Assembly (NCBI RefSeq): GCF_036850765.1
Contig: NC_089492.1
Location: 165,104,296-165,168,295 of the forward strand
Direction: 5' to 3'
Length of the DNA: 64,000 nt
Origin: Saccopteryx bilineata
Lineage: Eukaryota > Chordata > Mammalia > Chiroptera > Emballonuridae
Positions 50,480-61,762 of the stretch are shown here, in pieces. The notes under the pieces are model-generated. The model saw only the letters and a program-made list of their open reading frames with translations, made no database searches and had not been told where the DNA came from. The translations under genes were made by a program, and so were the position numbers. The first letter of the stretch is position 1, and each line of letters starts with the position of its first letter.

Positions 50480-50975
50480 AAAAATAACCTATAACCCTTT
50501 ATTACCCTACCTATTAAAAGTAGCTTTGTTCACCTAAAGCCTTAGACTGTGTCAGATAGTTTATGTGAACAATGTGATTTACAGTAGGGGCCTTGGGCCA
50601 TATAGTATCAGCCTGGCCCCTGTAGGAATTGGAGAACTAAGCTCAGCCAAGTTTACACATAACAAACCAATAAAAACCCTGGACACCAAAGCTCAGGTGA
50701 ACTTCCCTGGTTGGCAACACTTCATGCACACTGCTACACATTACTGCTGGGAGGATTAAGCACTGTCCATATCACTCCGTGAGGAAAGGAAAACTAGAAG
50801 TTTGTACTTGGTTTCTTCTGGACTCTGTCCTATGTGCTTTTTCTATTACTAATTTTAATTTTGCTGTAATAAACTGAAACCACAAATATAATAGCTTTGC
50901 TAAGTCCTATGAGAACTTCTAGCATATCACTGAGCCTTTGGGTGGTGTTAGGGTCCCCTAAACACACAGTTACCT
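50480..50975 (+). repeat. Old ERVL-type solo LTR (MER21-like)
   Basis: 'ctggcccctgtaggaattg', a TATA-poor middle, 'ctgtaataaactgaaacc' (polyadenylation-like) and 'gagaacttctagcatatcac', then 'ggtggtgttagggtcccc', resemble the end of an ERVL/MER21-type LTR. Internal genes are absent. The subfamily is uncertain. Confidence 0.45.
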
Positions 50976-52004
50976 ATCTAAATTACTAGGTACATGAGAA
51001 AGTATTTCAGTAAATCCTAATGGCATCTAAAAATGCAGGTCAGGCATCTGAAAAAAAAAAAACTATTAACATCTCCCCAACACTACCTAAACAAAGTGCC
51101 TAAGCAATCTATGCATAAACAAGACACCAGGGGTAAGATAAACTCAGAGTACAGTTCTATTTTTATTCCATCAAGGTCAAGGTCTTATAATAATTTATAA
51201 GGCCAAGCTTAAAGTACCTGCTAAATGGTTCATATCCATTACTAGAATATATTCATAGAGATATCTGATTATTTAAAATATTGATGATGCTATTACACTC
51301 AGACAAAATCTTCTTTTACATGGGTAGTAAAACTGCAAATTATACCCAGAATTAGCTGGAGTTCTAATTAATAAAGTTCATCTGAAATGTTCACTAAATA
51401 CCCTCCACCCAGTATTCTCTTTATCTCTAAGTCATTCCCAAAATAACAAACTGAAAGACTTCTGTGACTAAACAAATTTTAAAACTTCTGAGATCAATCC
51501 CTCCCCATTCTTCAATCCACTGAACTCTCTGGAAGGAATATGTTCTTAATCAGCTGTATAGTTATGGGTTTTATGACATGTCCCTTAAAAGATGGCAGAT
51601 ATAATGCTAATTTTTCATAAGCATATTTATAAGGAGATATGCACAGTACCTAACAGAGTCCTTTATAACTTAACACTTAGGAAATTTCTCATTCAAAGAT
51701 AAATTATTTATAGAGCTATTCTATATTATTTATAAAATGCTAAATATCAACAAATCTCTGAACACGGGTTGAGTGATGTAACCATCCAAACAACATTACA
51801 AAATTTTAAGTGTCCAATAACTATATTATAATCCATATTAGGAGAGTTCTAGCCCTTACTGCCAACTCTGAAGTCGAACTACAATTATGACCCAAAAACA
51901 AACAAGATCAAATATGACAACATAAATTGTGTGTGCATGTGTGAATCTCCAGTCAAATATATATCCATAACCACTCTGTATCATAAATTTCAGCTTATTA
52001 TTAC
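50976..52004. other. Intron 2 next to exon 2, nothing recognised
   Basis: About 1 kb of AT-rich intron including the exon 2 donor at 52004-51999. No repeat could be named. Confidence 0.45.
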
Positions 52005-52260
52005 CTCTTTAATTTTGTCCCTTTTCTTTCTTATGTCATTATCTTCTGGGTCTCCACCATTTATTCCTAAAAGATTTGGTATAGGGACTGGTGGCAGTGG
52101 CTTTTTCTCTTTCGTCTTCATTTCTTGGAATACCTTATTTTTCTCTGTCTGAATTTCTGCCTGGATTTCTTCTCTTGACTTTTTTAATTTTTCTTTTGCT
52201 TCTTCCAGGGCTTTCTCGTGATCAGCTCGGATTTTATTTCTCAAACGTTCCTCTTCTTCC
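52005..52260 (-). CDS. MAN1A2: MAN1A2 exon (probably exon 2), luminal stem of Golgi mannosidase IB
   Basis: This 256-bp exon lies between a pyrimidine-rich AG acceptor just above 52260 and a GTAATA donor just below 52005. One split base is followed by 85 codons reading EEEERLRNKIRADHEKALEE, then a highly charged helix, then the proline stretch KPLPPVPIPNL, and it ends DIRKKRDKIKE in phase 0. This matches the membrane-proximal stem of MAN1A2, a type II Golgi membrane enzyme that trims alpha-1,2-mannose from Man9 to Man5 N-glycans. The charged region is a likely coiled coil. The proline-rich PLPPVPIPN block separates it from paralogue MAN1A1, which differs there. Exon 1 (cytoplasmic tail and membrane anchor) is not in the window and should lie beyond 64000. 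Confidence 0.93.
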
Positions 52261-52686
52261 CTTTAAGAAGAGGAGGAAAAAAAGATTGGTTAGCATGACC
52301 CTCAAGAACTTCAAGCTTTAAATGTAAAACTTGAAGTTTCCTCCACCAAACTCTGATAGCTTCCTTCTTCTGTCATTAAAAGGTAAGAATGATCTGTAGA
52401 GATTCAATCTGTAGAGATTCTGATCTATCTGCTAAAGAACAGGACAAATATAACTTGGTATGGGCCCTGGATGCTGTCAAGCTAACACTTTACAGAATGC
52501 ATGAAGAGAAAACCTAGAAAGAAAGTTGCAATTTCAGGGCCAATGAGAACAGAAAAAACAGCAATCAGTAACCTATTAGTAGACACATGAAAAGGGGGGG
52601 GGGCAGGGAATGAGGAAGAAAGGAATGAAGGGAGACATACCAGTGAGAAATTAGATGGGAGGGAGAAAATTAAAAGTAGAATTAAG
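52261..52686. other. Intron 1 next to exon 2
   Basis: Contains the acceptor tract (CCTCTTCTTAAAG reading on the minus strand) and a G/A-rich stretch near 52590-52640. No other feature. Confidence 0.5.
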
Positions 52687-53053
52687 GGCCCTGGCTGGTG
52701 GCTCAATGGATAGAGTGTTGGCCCAGCATATACTTGTCCTGGGTTTGATTCCTACTCAGGGTACACAGGAGAAGCAACCATCTGCTTCTCTTTCCGTCCC
52801 TCTCCCCCTGCTCTCCTTCTTCCTCTCCCACATTCAATGACTTGACTGGTTCAAGCCTCAGCCCCAACGCTGAGGATAGCTTAGTTGATCCAAGTGTCAG
52901 CCTCAGGCACTAAAAATAGCTCAGTTGTGAACACTGGCCCCAAATGAGGGGCAGGGGGGTGTTGCTGGGTAGATCCCAGTAGGGGCACATGCAGCAGTCC
53001 ATTTCACTAGCTCTCCTCCTCTCACCTAAAAAAAAAAAAAAAAAAAAAAAAAA
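52687..53053 (+). mobile_element. Diverged SINE-A relative
   Basis: Head GGCCCTGGCTGGTGGCTCAA and 'gggtacacaggagaagcaacc' place it with SINE-A. The body differs ('ctggttcaagcctcagcc') and lacks the CCCCCTGGTGG units. It ends in a long A-tail (53026-53053) into which the next element has inserted. Confidence 0.82.
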
Positions 53054-53055
53054 TT

Positions 53056-54451
53056 GCCTGACCTGTGGTGTGGCACAGTGGATAAAGCCTCAACTTGGAA
53101 TGCTGAGGTTGCAGGTTAAAAACCCTGGGCTTATTCAAGCTAACAATCAAGCATTGGGGGAGGGGCGCGCAGGCAGCCTGAAATACTTTCTGGAGCACAG
53201 CTGCGAATCCAATCACTGAAATTAGCTTAACCCACGAAATCTGCGCACCCACGGGGCTCAAATTGATAAGATCTCTCCCAGTTCAGCATCCAAGACAAGA
53301 GGCGTGATATTTTTCAGTGCCTTTCGCTAAAGGGGCGGGGGCAACTTCTGATTGACAGAGCCTCCATATTCAGGGATATACCTAACAAGAGGGACTAGGC
53401 AGATAGTAAGATCTATACAGCAAGCAGCGAATAGTGCATCTTCTTCCCAGCCAAAACAGGCTACAAAGTGTGGAAAGCCTGGGTTGAGTGGTCCAACTGA
53501 ATGGTAGGCGCTGAACAGTCACCTTGACAACAATTGACTCCCAGCCCCACCTGATTACGCTGGAGGCTCTGACTGCCAGAGCCTTACCCAGAGCCTTGTG
53601 CTGAGTGAGGATAGAGTGGGGATTTCCCAGCTCTTTGAGCCTTTTACTCCCCAGACAGAAGCAGTGGCAGCCTCATAGCTGGATCACCAGGCTGCTAATT
53701 CAGGAAGGGGAGACTAGGAGAGAGACTCCAGGAAGGCAAACTCATTGTTGGACTCTGCAAACCCCAACAAGCCTTGACTACCAGCGAGACTAAAGCCAAT
53801 TATATGACACTGCCATAGAATCCCATCAACTGCAAATCCCTACCTAAGCGTGACACAGGGGCAGAACCTGGGGTACAGAGTCATCAACCAGGAAGAGGGA
53901 GAGAAAAGAAAAAGGAAGAAGTTAACCTCTCAAAATCAAGAAAAATCCACAGACTTTATAACTTGTTCCACTAATTCTTTGTTGTTGTTGTTTCTTGCTT
54001 CTTTCTTATTGCCTTTATTATTATTTGTATTTCCTCCACCTCGGTCCTTATATTCTCTGCCCATCTTATGCTACCCTTTTCTTGAACTACACTACCCATG
54101 AGTGTTACATTTTATTTCTTTTCTTCATCCTTACTCTCCTTTAGGGTTACACTCCAAAACCCTTAACTCTCACTCTCTCCCCTTTTGTTTTTCTTTGGGG
54201 TTTTTTTCCTTTCCTTTTTTTCTTCCTTCGTTTCTCTCTTTTTCTTATTTTTTCCTTTCTATTCGTTTCTTCTTTTCTCCTTTTACTTTTACTCTGCCTC
54301 GGGTGCTAGAATGGCTCTGATTGCGGCAGAGCATCGCCCCCTGGTGGGCGTGCCCGGTGGATCCTGGTCAGGTGCATGCGGGAGTCTGTCGGACTGCCTC
54401 CCCATTTCCAACTTTAGAAATATGCAAAAAAAAACCCAAAAACCAAAAAAA
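53056..54451 (+). mobile_element. Chimeric retroposon: SINE-C head, L1 5' UTR, SINE-A tail
   Basis: 53056-53132 is a family-C SINE head (GCCTGACCTGTGGTGTGGCA, to 'aaccctgggctt'). 53133-54288 matches the L1-D 5' UTR at 58882-60067 almost base for base, including 'ccattgacaaca'-type landmarks and the T/C-rich end. From about 54290 it switches to the 3' part of SINE-A ('ctcgggtgctagaatggctc', one CGCCCCCTGGTGG core, A-tail 54425-54451). A few bases (TTTTACT) are shared at the second switch. No L1 ORF is present. Confidence 0.82.
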
Positions 54452-54765
54452 CTGGTAGCTAAGTTTATCATTCCTTTGAAATTCCCTCTTCCTCAGACCT
54501 GCCTTTCCAACACATTGCTTATCATTGGCTCCAAAATCATCAATGCCCCCCAAAATATTTTATTCCATCCTCACTTCTGTTTGTACTCTATGTACTCTTC
54601 CCATTCAACATCATTCAACTGTATTTTCTCAACTGTTATAATGAAATACACATGGTCAGCCATTCCCAGGTTACTAAGTACTCCAGAATCAAATTTCTAA
54701 CACTGACAATGTTTCTGTGGTCTACCTACATTCATCTGGTTTCTCAATAAGATATTACCTCTTAG
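54452..54765. other. Intron 1 sequence, nothing recognised
   Basis: About 310 bp without a supported feature, between the chimera and the MLT1 LTR. Confidence 0.4.
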
Positions 54766-54874
54766 ACTGAATGTTTGTATCCCTAAAAGTTCATATGTTG
54801 AAGTTTTAACCCCAAACATGATGGAATATGAAGAAGAGGCTTTTGCAAAAGAAGTAATTAGTGTTAGATTAGGT

Positions 54875-55722
54875 CAGTGGTTCTCAAAGTGTGTGTCAGG
54901 GCGCACTGGTGTGCCCTAGAAGATTTCCAGGTGCGCCCTATGGTGTTCCAGAGAAATATGTGTCTGTTGGGGACCAACAGGGTTTTTAGAGTTTAGATTT
55001 TTGGGGGACAGAGGTGTGGGGAATTGGCTATAAGCTGACAGTCTGCCCAACCCCCCATCTTACTTGCTTGATTAGGTTGCAAAAGGCTGTTAAACTGTGG
55101 TGCTGGATTGCTTACACTAACTCCCATGTTCCCCGGAAAGACTGGAGGCAAGTTTCTTCCGTCTTCTTCTTATTTGGTGTAAAGTTAAGATAATATGTAT
55201 GGTGGGGGTTTTCTGCACTCCACACAATTAAGAGTAAAATGAGAAATTTTTCATTGCATTGATGAAGAAATGAGAGTTTGCCTTTCAAATATATGCCCAA
55301 ACACTGAAGAAATCACTAGGACACATCAGGCTCATGTTCTCATAAACACAAGAATGAAAAAACTTAACACATTTGCACAGGGACCTGCTGAATTTACTAA
55401 ATCTTACTAAGAATGCATCTATATATATAAAAAGATAACTTTTTTGTCGTTTTTAAAATTTTTTAACCCCCTTTCTTTACGAATTCTAAAAAGCATAACA
55501 AAAAATGTAACATAAAAATGTTTTTTAATGTCAGAATACATTTAATTTTGACATATTTATTTGGTTTAATTACCATAAAAGCATGCTTGGACTTTATATA
55601 TTTTTCTTTAATATTTGACTTAATTATTATAACATATTTCTCAGAAATTTGTATATAGTACACCTACAATTATTTGTAGGATTTTAAATGCGCCCTGACT
55701 TCAAAAAGTTTGAGAACCACTG
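54875..55722. mobile_element. Non-autonomous hAT element (848 bp)
   Basis: Ends CAGTGGTTCTCAAAGTGTGT and, complemented, CAGTGGTTCTCAAACTTTTT, both reading in to CAGGGCGCA, are hAT-type inverted repeats. The 8-bp flanks GATTAGGT (54867-54874) and GATTAATT (55723-55730) match at 6 of 8. The interior is AT-rich with no transposase. It lies within the MLT1 LTR. Confidence 0.88.
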
Positions 55723-55794
55723 GATTAATTCATAAGAGTGAGGCCCTCTGATAGGATTAGTGGTCTTATAAAACAAAGAAGAGAGAAAGAAATA

Positions 55795-56033
55795 CACTGC
55801 TCACAAAAATTAGGGGATCAAGGAATGTGCAGACACTTCAATACTTTCAGCCTTTTGTAGAGTGCATTTTCATCAATGAAATAAAAGTTGATTTTGCATC
55901 TCATTTGCATAATCAACTTTCTTTGACTTGTCATTTGTTTTTCTGATGTTCTTGTTTAACAGAAAAAAATTAAATGCTTTTTTTTATTGCTTCATATTCA
56001 TTTTGAAATAGCCCCTCATTTTTGTGAGCAGTA
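55795..56033. mobile_element. Tc1/mariner-like MITE (239 bp)
   Basis: CACTGCTCACAAAAATTAGG at the left and its near complement at the right (TTTTTGTGAGCAGT) form the inverted repeats. TA flanks both ends (55793-55794, 56034-56035). No coding sequence. Nested in the MLT1 LTR. Confidence 0.85.
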
Positions 56034-56242
56034 TATCTCATCGTTATTTATAACTTTCTCCTATCGCCCACCCCAACACCCCCTCCTGACCCACTGCAAG
56101 CACAAACAAAGGCCATGTAATTATGCAACAAGACAACAGCTACCTGCAAGCCTGGAAGAAGCCTTCACCAGAAATCAATCCTGCTAGACTTTGATCTTGG
56201 ACTTTCCAACCTCAAACTGTGAGAAGTAAATTTCTGTTATTT

Positions 56243-56640
56243 TTTTTTTTTTTTTTTTTTTTTTCTGAAGCTGGAAACAGGGAGAGACAGTCAGACAGAC
56301 TCCCGCATGCACCCGACCGGGATCCACCCGGCACGCCCACCAGGGGCAACGCTCTGCCCACCAGGGGGCGACGCTCTGCCCATCCTGGGCATCGCCATGT
56401 TGCGACCAGAGCCACTCTAGCGCCTGGGGCAGAGGCCACAGAGCCATCCCCAGCGCCCGGGCCATCTTTGCTCCAATGGAGCCTTGGCTGCGGGAGGGGA
56501 AGAGAGAAACAGAGAGGGAAAGCGCGGCGGAGGGGTGGAGAAGCAAATGGGCGCTTCTCCTGTGTGCCCTGGCCGGGAATTGAACCCGGGTCCTCTGCAC
56601 GCTAGGCCGACGCTCTACCGCTGAGCCAACCGGCCAGGGC
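56243..56640 (-). mobile_element. SINE-A copy, antisense, young
   Basis: T-tail, body with a perfect CCACCAGGGGGCG core near 56361-56373 and a shorter unit at 56338, and reversed head ending CCAACCGGCCAGGGC. The 16-bp target TAAATTTCTGTTATTT is exactly duplicated (56227-56242 and 56641-56656). Confidence 0.97.
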
Positions 56641-56744
56641 TAAATTTCTGTTATTTAAACCACCAGTCTATGGTATTTTGTTATGGCAGCGTAAGAAGAC
56701 TATGATAGCCCCCTGCCCTCAACTCCAAGCCCTGAAGCCCAAAA

Positions 56745-56850
56745 ACTAATGCCAAGAGTTTTATATAGTTTTTTTAGCTTTTACATTAGGTCTTTGATTG
56801 ATTTTGAGTTAATTTTTATATATGGTATTGGAGGCAGATTTTAAATTGCG
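56745..56850 (-). mobile_element. Short antisense L1 ORF2 scrap
   Basis: 'ttacattaggtctttgattgattttgagttaatttttatatatgg' is the familiar antisense L1 ORF2 block also seen at 35664-35705. About 100 bp only. Confidence 0.6.
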
Positions 56851-57532
56851 GGAGGGGGCTTAAATAGGAATCAAGTCCCTTGAATTAAGAAGAGACCAGA
56901 AGCAGAACAAGAAAGTGAGAAATGATGTTCAAGCTGTACAGTGCAGACTGTGAAGCAATGGGGGCCAGTACGCATTTCTAGCCCTCATTAAGATGATCCA
57001 TGTAACCTAGTGCTTCTCAACTGTACTATGGGCATTTTAGGCAAGATAACTCAGTTCTTTGTTATGCAGAACATCAGGGCACTATGGTGGAGTAGTTAGC
57101 ATTCCTTGCCCTCATCAACTAAATGCCAACAGTGTCACTCAGAATTATCTTCATGGTGAAAAACAAAAAATACCCTCATGTTTCCAAGATTCCTCTCTAA
57201 GAGGAGCAGTACTGGCCTATTTTAACCCACTGCACAGAAAGTGCTAAAAGAGTAGAGTCTAGGAAAACTTTTATATCTACATTTCTAAATAACTCAGCAC
57301 AAGTTAAGAACTTTATCCTCAACTATAATACAAATCACTGTAATAAAATTTAGGGTTCTTTCCAATTTACTTTACATTTCTTAATATGTTAATATGTAAT
57401 CCCCTATCTAAATTCAAATTTTCAGTTTACTGGTAACAGAATCTCTTTTCTTACTATAGAAGCCAAATGGTCCTCAGTACCTTATCTTTCTATTGTCTAA
57501 CAGCATGGCAAGGCCCTATGACTTACACTAGC
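56851..57532. other. Intron 1 sequence, nothing recognised
   Basis: Short frames only (62 codons at 57059). No repeat could be named. Confidence 0.4.
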
Positions 57533-57742
57533 CAGTGGTCGGCAAGCTCATTAGTCAACAGAGCCAAATATCAACAGTAGAACGATTAAAATTTCTTTTG
57601 AGAGCCAAATTTTTTTAACTTAAACTATATAGGTAGGTACATTGTTATTAACTTAATTAGGGTACTCCTAAACTGGCCTTTGCTAAACACTCAAGGGGCC
57701 AAAGAGCTGCATGTGGCTCGCAAGCCACGGTTTGCCGACCAA
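57533..57742 (+). mobile_element. hAT-like MITE
   Basis: Starts CAGTGGTCGGCAAGCTCATT and ends with 'ctcgcaagccacggtttgccgacca', the complement of the same end. 'ttaacttaattagggtac' lies in the middle. A target duplication was not clear. About 210 bp, no coding capacity. Confidence 0.7.
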
Positions 57743-58270
57743 GGCCTAGGCAATCAGATGGTCTGGCTGAAAACAAAGATCTGGACTAAATGACTTAAAG
57801 AAACAAGAACTCAGCTTTAGAAATCAGTCAGAAAGCAGAGAAATCCAGTGTCCCAAGGTAGCAAAGCCATAAACAGTCTCAGTGACTAGCCGCACTGACA
57901 ATGGTACATTAACTGTTCCTTAATCTTCAGCATGGTTCTGCCATACCTGCCTTCCCTCAATGCTTATCTCCTAAACCTAGTTCTCTAGATCTTATGTCAG
58001 TTCTGAAAGCCAACCAACAGTCTTTCAATTAATACCCATTTTACATGCATTATATTATAGTTGGTCACTACTATTTATATACAAGATTCCTCTTCTACAA
58101 GTCTTTTCAGTGCAAATATGGACAAGGTATTCTAGGACTACAACCAAAGTACATGCCTTTGACTCAATCCCTCTCAATTCTTGTTAAACAATTCAACTAA
58201 CATAGAATAGAAAATTCTGGCCCACCAACACCACTGAAATAGGGTCCAACTTACATATTTAAAACTCAAA
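57743..58270. other. Intron 1 sequence up to the L1-D start
   Basis: No feature recognised. 58255-58270 is the pre-insertion flank and should hold the left target copy of L1-D. Confidence 0.45.
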
Positions 58271-60591
58271 GTTGGAGTGACGTCACGGAAATGGCGCCGT
58301 GAGCAGCGCGTCCGACAGCTCTCCCCTAAATCACAACAAATTTATCAACTAGAAACAGAAAAATTTATCCTCGGAGCATTCCGGAGTTCCACACAAACTG
58401 ATAGCGAAAGGACTGTTATCACTTGAATCTGAGAGACGAGGGTGTGGAGGAATCTACCACAGGGACGTTCTTTCAAACCGCAAGGAAGTGCGCCTGTGGT
58501 GAGTCAGCCCATATACTTGGGAACCGCGAGCCGCCGCGAGCCCCCGCGAGCCGCCCCGACCCGTGGCCGCCGTGAACCGCCACTGCGAGCGGCCGCCACG
58601 AGCCGCCGCCGTGAGCCGCGTGCGCGCGCCCGGTCCGGTTGAGCACCGCTGACGTTCCCAGCGGCCCACACACTGCGAGTGGGGGTCGCCGGCCACCGGT
58701 GCCCGGAGCGCCCCATTCGCACGCGTGCCTTGGGCATTTCACGCGCCCAGGGCACCCTGCTGGCCCGCACACCCAGGGGGCTCCATTATCCTGCGCTTGG
58801 TGCGGTCCAGCCGCCAGCGGCGGGGCGAGCGGGAGAGGCTTGGGAGATTCTCTCCGTGGGCGGGGCACCTCACCCAGCCATTCAAGCTAACAATCAAGCG
58901 TTGGGGGAGGGGCGCCCACAGGCAGCCTAAAATACCTTCGGAAGCACAGATGCGACCCAATCACTGAAATTAGCTTAACCCATAAAATCTGCGCACCCTT
59001 GGTTCTAATTGATAAGATCTATCTCAGTTCAGCGATCCAAGACAAGAGGCGTGATATTTTTTAGTGCCTCTCGCTAAAGGGGCGGGGGCAACTTCTGATT
59101 GATAGAGCCTCCATATTCAGGGATAAACGCTAACAAGAAGGACTTGGCAGATAATAAGGTCTATACTACACTAGTCGTAAGCAGAGACTAGTGCCTCTTC
59201 TTCCCTGCAAAAACAGGCTACAAAGTGTGGAAAGCCTGGGTTGAGAGGTCCAACTAAATGATAGGCGCTGAACAGTCACCTTGACAACAATTGACTCCCA
59301 CCCCCGCCTGATTACACTGGAGGCCCTGACTCTCAGAGCCTTTCCCAAAGCCTTGCACTGAGTGGGGATAGAGTGGGGATTTCCCAGCTCTTTGAGCCTC
59401 TTACTCCCCAGGCAGAAGCAGTTGCAGCCTTATAGCTGGATCACCAGGCTGCTAATTCAGAAAGGGGGGACTAGGAGAGAGAATCCAGGAAAGCAAACTC
59501 TCTCATCGCTGGACACTACAAACGCCAACAAGCCTTTACTTCCAGCAAGACTAAAGCCAATTATATGACATTGCCATAGAATCCCATCAACTGCAAATCC
59601 CTACCTAAGAGTGACACAGGGGCAGAGCCTGGGGTACAGAGTCACCGACCAGGAAGAGGGAGAGAAAAGAAAAAGGAAGAAGTTAACCTCTCAAAATCAA
59701 GAAAAACCCACAGACTTTACAACTTGATCCACTAATTTTTTTTTTGTTGTTGTTGTTGTTTGTTTCTTCTATCTTTTTGCCTTTATTTCCTCCACCTCGG
59801 TCCTTCTATTCTCTGCCCATCTTATGCTTCCCCTTTCTTGAGCTACACTACCCATGAGTGTTGCATTTTATTTTTCTTCTTTATCCTCACCCTCCTTTAA
59901 GGTTATACTCCAAAACACTTAACTCTCACTCTCTCCTCTTTTGTTTTTTTTTTTTTTTTGTCTTGCTTTATTTTGTTTTTTTATCTTCCTATTTTATTTC
60001 TTCCTTCGTTTTTCTCTTTTTCTTATTTTTTCCTTTCTATTCGTTTTTTCTTTTCTCATTTTACTTTCCTCCCATATAATCCTCAATCACGAACAAATTA
60101 GTTAATTTGGGACTCAAGGCATTTTTTGGCTTTATTTCTCTTTTTTGCTTTTGTTTTTATTTTTTTTTTCTTGTTTGTTTATTTTTGTGGCATTTTGGGT
60201 CCTCCCAACCCAAGGTCTCCATTGTACTTAGTCTTCGCTCCACTTAATACAACAGATTTTTACTTATTATTTTTATTTTTTCTTCTTTATTATTCTTTTT
60301 TGGTCCTTTTTTCTGGTTCCCTCTTATCCCTCTCATTATATCTCTTAGTTGACCATCACTTACAAGCAAATCATCTTATGCTTGTCTAAGATTTTCTTCC
60401 TTTTTTTTTTTTTTTTTGCATTTAGTAGGTCCCTATTCCCTTTTTTTTGCCCCTTGAACTCTTCACCCCAAATCAGGCCCCTCTATTATAGGCACGATAT
60501 TTCCCTGAGGAGGGGAGAGGAGGGAAAGAGAAGAGAGAAAAAAAGGGGGAAATAATAAATTATTACTGTTTTTTTTTTGTGGGGTGTTTTA

Positions 60592-60627
<36 letters not shown>

Positions 60628-60674
60628 TACTCTTTATTAATTCTAATTAGTGCTATCAATAAGACCACCCTCAG
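58271..60674 (+). promoter_or_regulatory. L1-D 5' UTR / internal promoter region
   Basis: 58271-58900 is a CpG-rich island-like block with several overlapping frames that are by-products of composition. 58900-59750 is mixed sequence, and 59750-60674 is T/C-rich with long T runs. L1 5' UTRs carry an internal RNA polymerase II promoter, so the GC block is the probable promoter. Methylation is expected to control it. The middle part is also present at 53133-54288. Confidence 0.75.
58278..58300 (+). promoter_or_regulatory. CRE (TGACGTCA) and YY1-like site at the L1-D 5' end
   Basis: A perfect CRE/ATF palindrome TGACGTCA (58278-58285) is followed at once by GGAAATGGCGCCG (58287-58299), which contains the AAATGGC core typical of YY1 sites. 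In human L1 a YY1 site near the 5' end fixes the start of transcription, so the position here fits the same role. Binding is inferred. Confidence 0.6.
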
Positions 60675-61670
60675 ATGCCAATAAGAAAGAGGAAATCGAA
60701 TATTATGGATACAAAAGAAAGAGAGGTAACACAAATAGATGTGGAAAAATCTATGGAGAAAAGGCTTAACATATTGGAAGCCTTGGAGCTAAATGACAGA
60801 GAATTTAAAATAGAAATCTTAAAAATACTCAGAGATATACAAGAAAACACAGAAAGGCAATATAGGGAGATCAGAAAACAACTCAATGAACACAAAGAAT
60901 ATATTACCAAGGAAATTGAAACTATAAAAACAAATCAAACAGAAATGAAAAACTCAATTCACGAGCTGAAAAACGAGGTAACAAGCTTAGCTAACAGAAC
61001 AGCCCAGATTGAAGATAGGATTAGTGAAATAGAAGACAAACAACTTGAGGCACAACAGAGAGAAGAAGAAAGAGACTCAAAAATAATAAAAAACGAGAAA
61101 GCCCTACAGGAATTGTCTGACTCCATCAGAAAGAATAACATAAGAATAATAGGTATATCAGAGGGAGAAGAGAAAGAAAATGGAATGGAGAATATACTCA
61201 AACAAATAATAGATGAGAACTTCCCAAGCCTGTGGAAGGAACTAAAGCCTCAAATTCAAGAAGCAAACAGAACACCAAGTTTTCTTAACCCCAACAAACC
61301 CACTCCAAGGCACATCATAATAAAGATGGCACAAACCAATGACAAAGAAAAAATTCTCAAGGCAGCCAGGGAAAAGAAGAGTACAACATATAAAGGAAGG
61401 CCTATTAGATTATCATCAGATTTCTCAGCAGAAACTCTACAAGCTAGAAGAGAGTGGACCCCAATATTTAAAGCCCTGAAAGAGAGGAACTTTCAGCCAA
61501 GAATACTATACCCATCAAAGCTATCCTTCAAGTATGAAGGAGATATAAAAACATTCACAAATACAGAAAAGATGAGAGAATTTATCAACAGAAAGCCCCC
61601 ACTCCAGGAAATACTAAAGGGGGTTTTCCAACCAGATTCAAAGAACAAAAGAAAACAACACCAAAAGTAA
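60675..61670 (+). CDS. L1 ORF1p-like protein (L1-D), intact
   Basis: 331 codons. Residues 1-19 are basic (MPIRKRKSN); a second Met at 11 is a possible start. Residues about 20-148 form a Lys/Glu-rich coiled coil. Residues 153-235 make the RRM (NNIRIIGISEGEE at 154-166, TPRHIIIKM at 210-218). Residues 239-305 make the carboxy domain (YKGRPIRLSSDFSAETLQAR from 239, then REW). Expected to trimerise and coat L1 RNA. It differs from the L1-A protein mostly at scattered positions and at the last ten residues. Confidence 0.95.
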   Translation: MPIRKRKSNIMDTKEREVTQIDVEKSMEKRLNILEALELNDREFKIEILKILRDIQENTERQYREIRKQLNEHKEYITKEIETIKTNQTEMKNSIHELKNEVTSLANRTAQIEDRISEIEDKQLEAQQREEERDSKIIKNEKALQELSDSIRKNNIRIIGISEGEEKENGMENILKQIIDENFPSLWKELKPQIQEANRTPSFLNPNKPTPRHIIIKMAQTNDKEKILKAAREKKSTTYKGRPIRLSSDFSAETLQARREWTPIFKALKERNFQPRILYPSKLSFKYEGDIKTFTNTEKMREFINRKPPLQEILKGVFQPDSKNKRKQHQK

Positions 61671-61762
61671 CAGCTCCACCAAGAACACAACAAAACCAAA
61701 CTTAAACTGTGACAACAAAGGAAAAAAAGGGGGGAGAGGATGGAGATTAACAGTAGCAAAGG

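Larger units (their letters stand above)
54766..56710 (+). repeat. MLT1-type MaLR LTR split by three transposons
   Basis: LTR pieces in correct order: 'tatccctaaaagttcatatgttgaagt' (54779-54805), 'cataagagtgaggccctctg', 'tcttggactttccaacctc' with 'ctgtgagaagtaaatttctgtt', and 'ggtattttgttatggcagc' to about 56710. Between them sit a hAT-like element (54875-55722), a mariner MITE (55795-56033) and a SINE-A (56243-56640), each with its own duplication. Confidence 0.85.

Noticed and set aside
58271..58900. CpG-island promoter or exon 1 of MAN1A2
   Set aside because: The sequence starts the 5' UTR of an L1 that leads directly into ORF1. It carries no membrane-anchor or stem coding sequence, and its middle part is repeated at 53133.
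58442..58967. Overlapping long frames on both strands in GC-rich DNA (Arg/Ala/Gly-rich proteins)
   Set aside because: They lie in the CpG-rich L1-D 5' UTR, are open in several frames at once because of composition, and show no domain.
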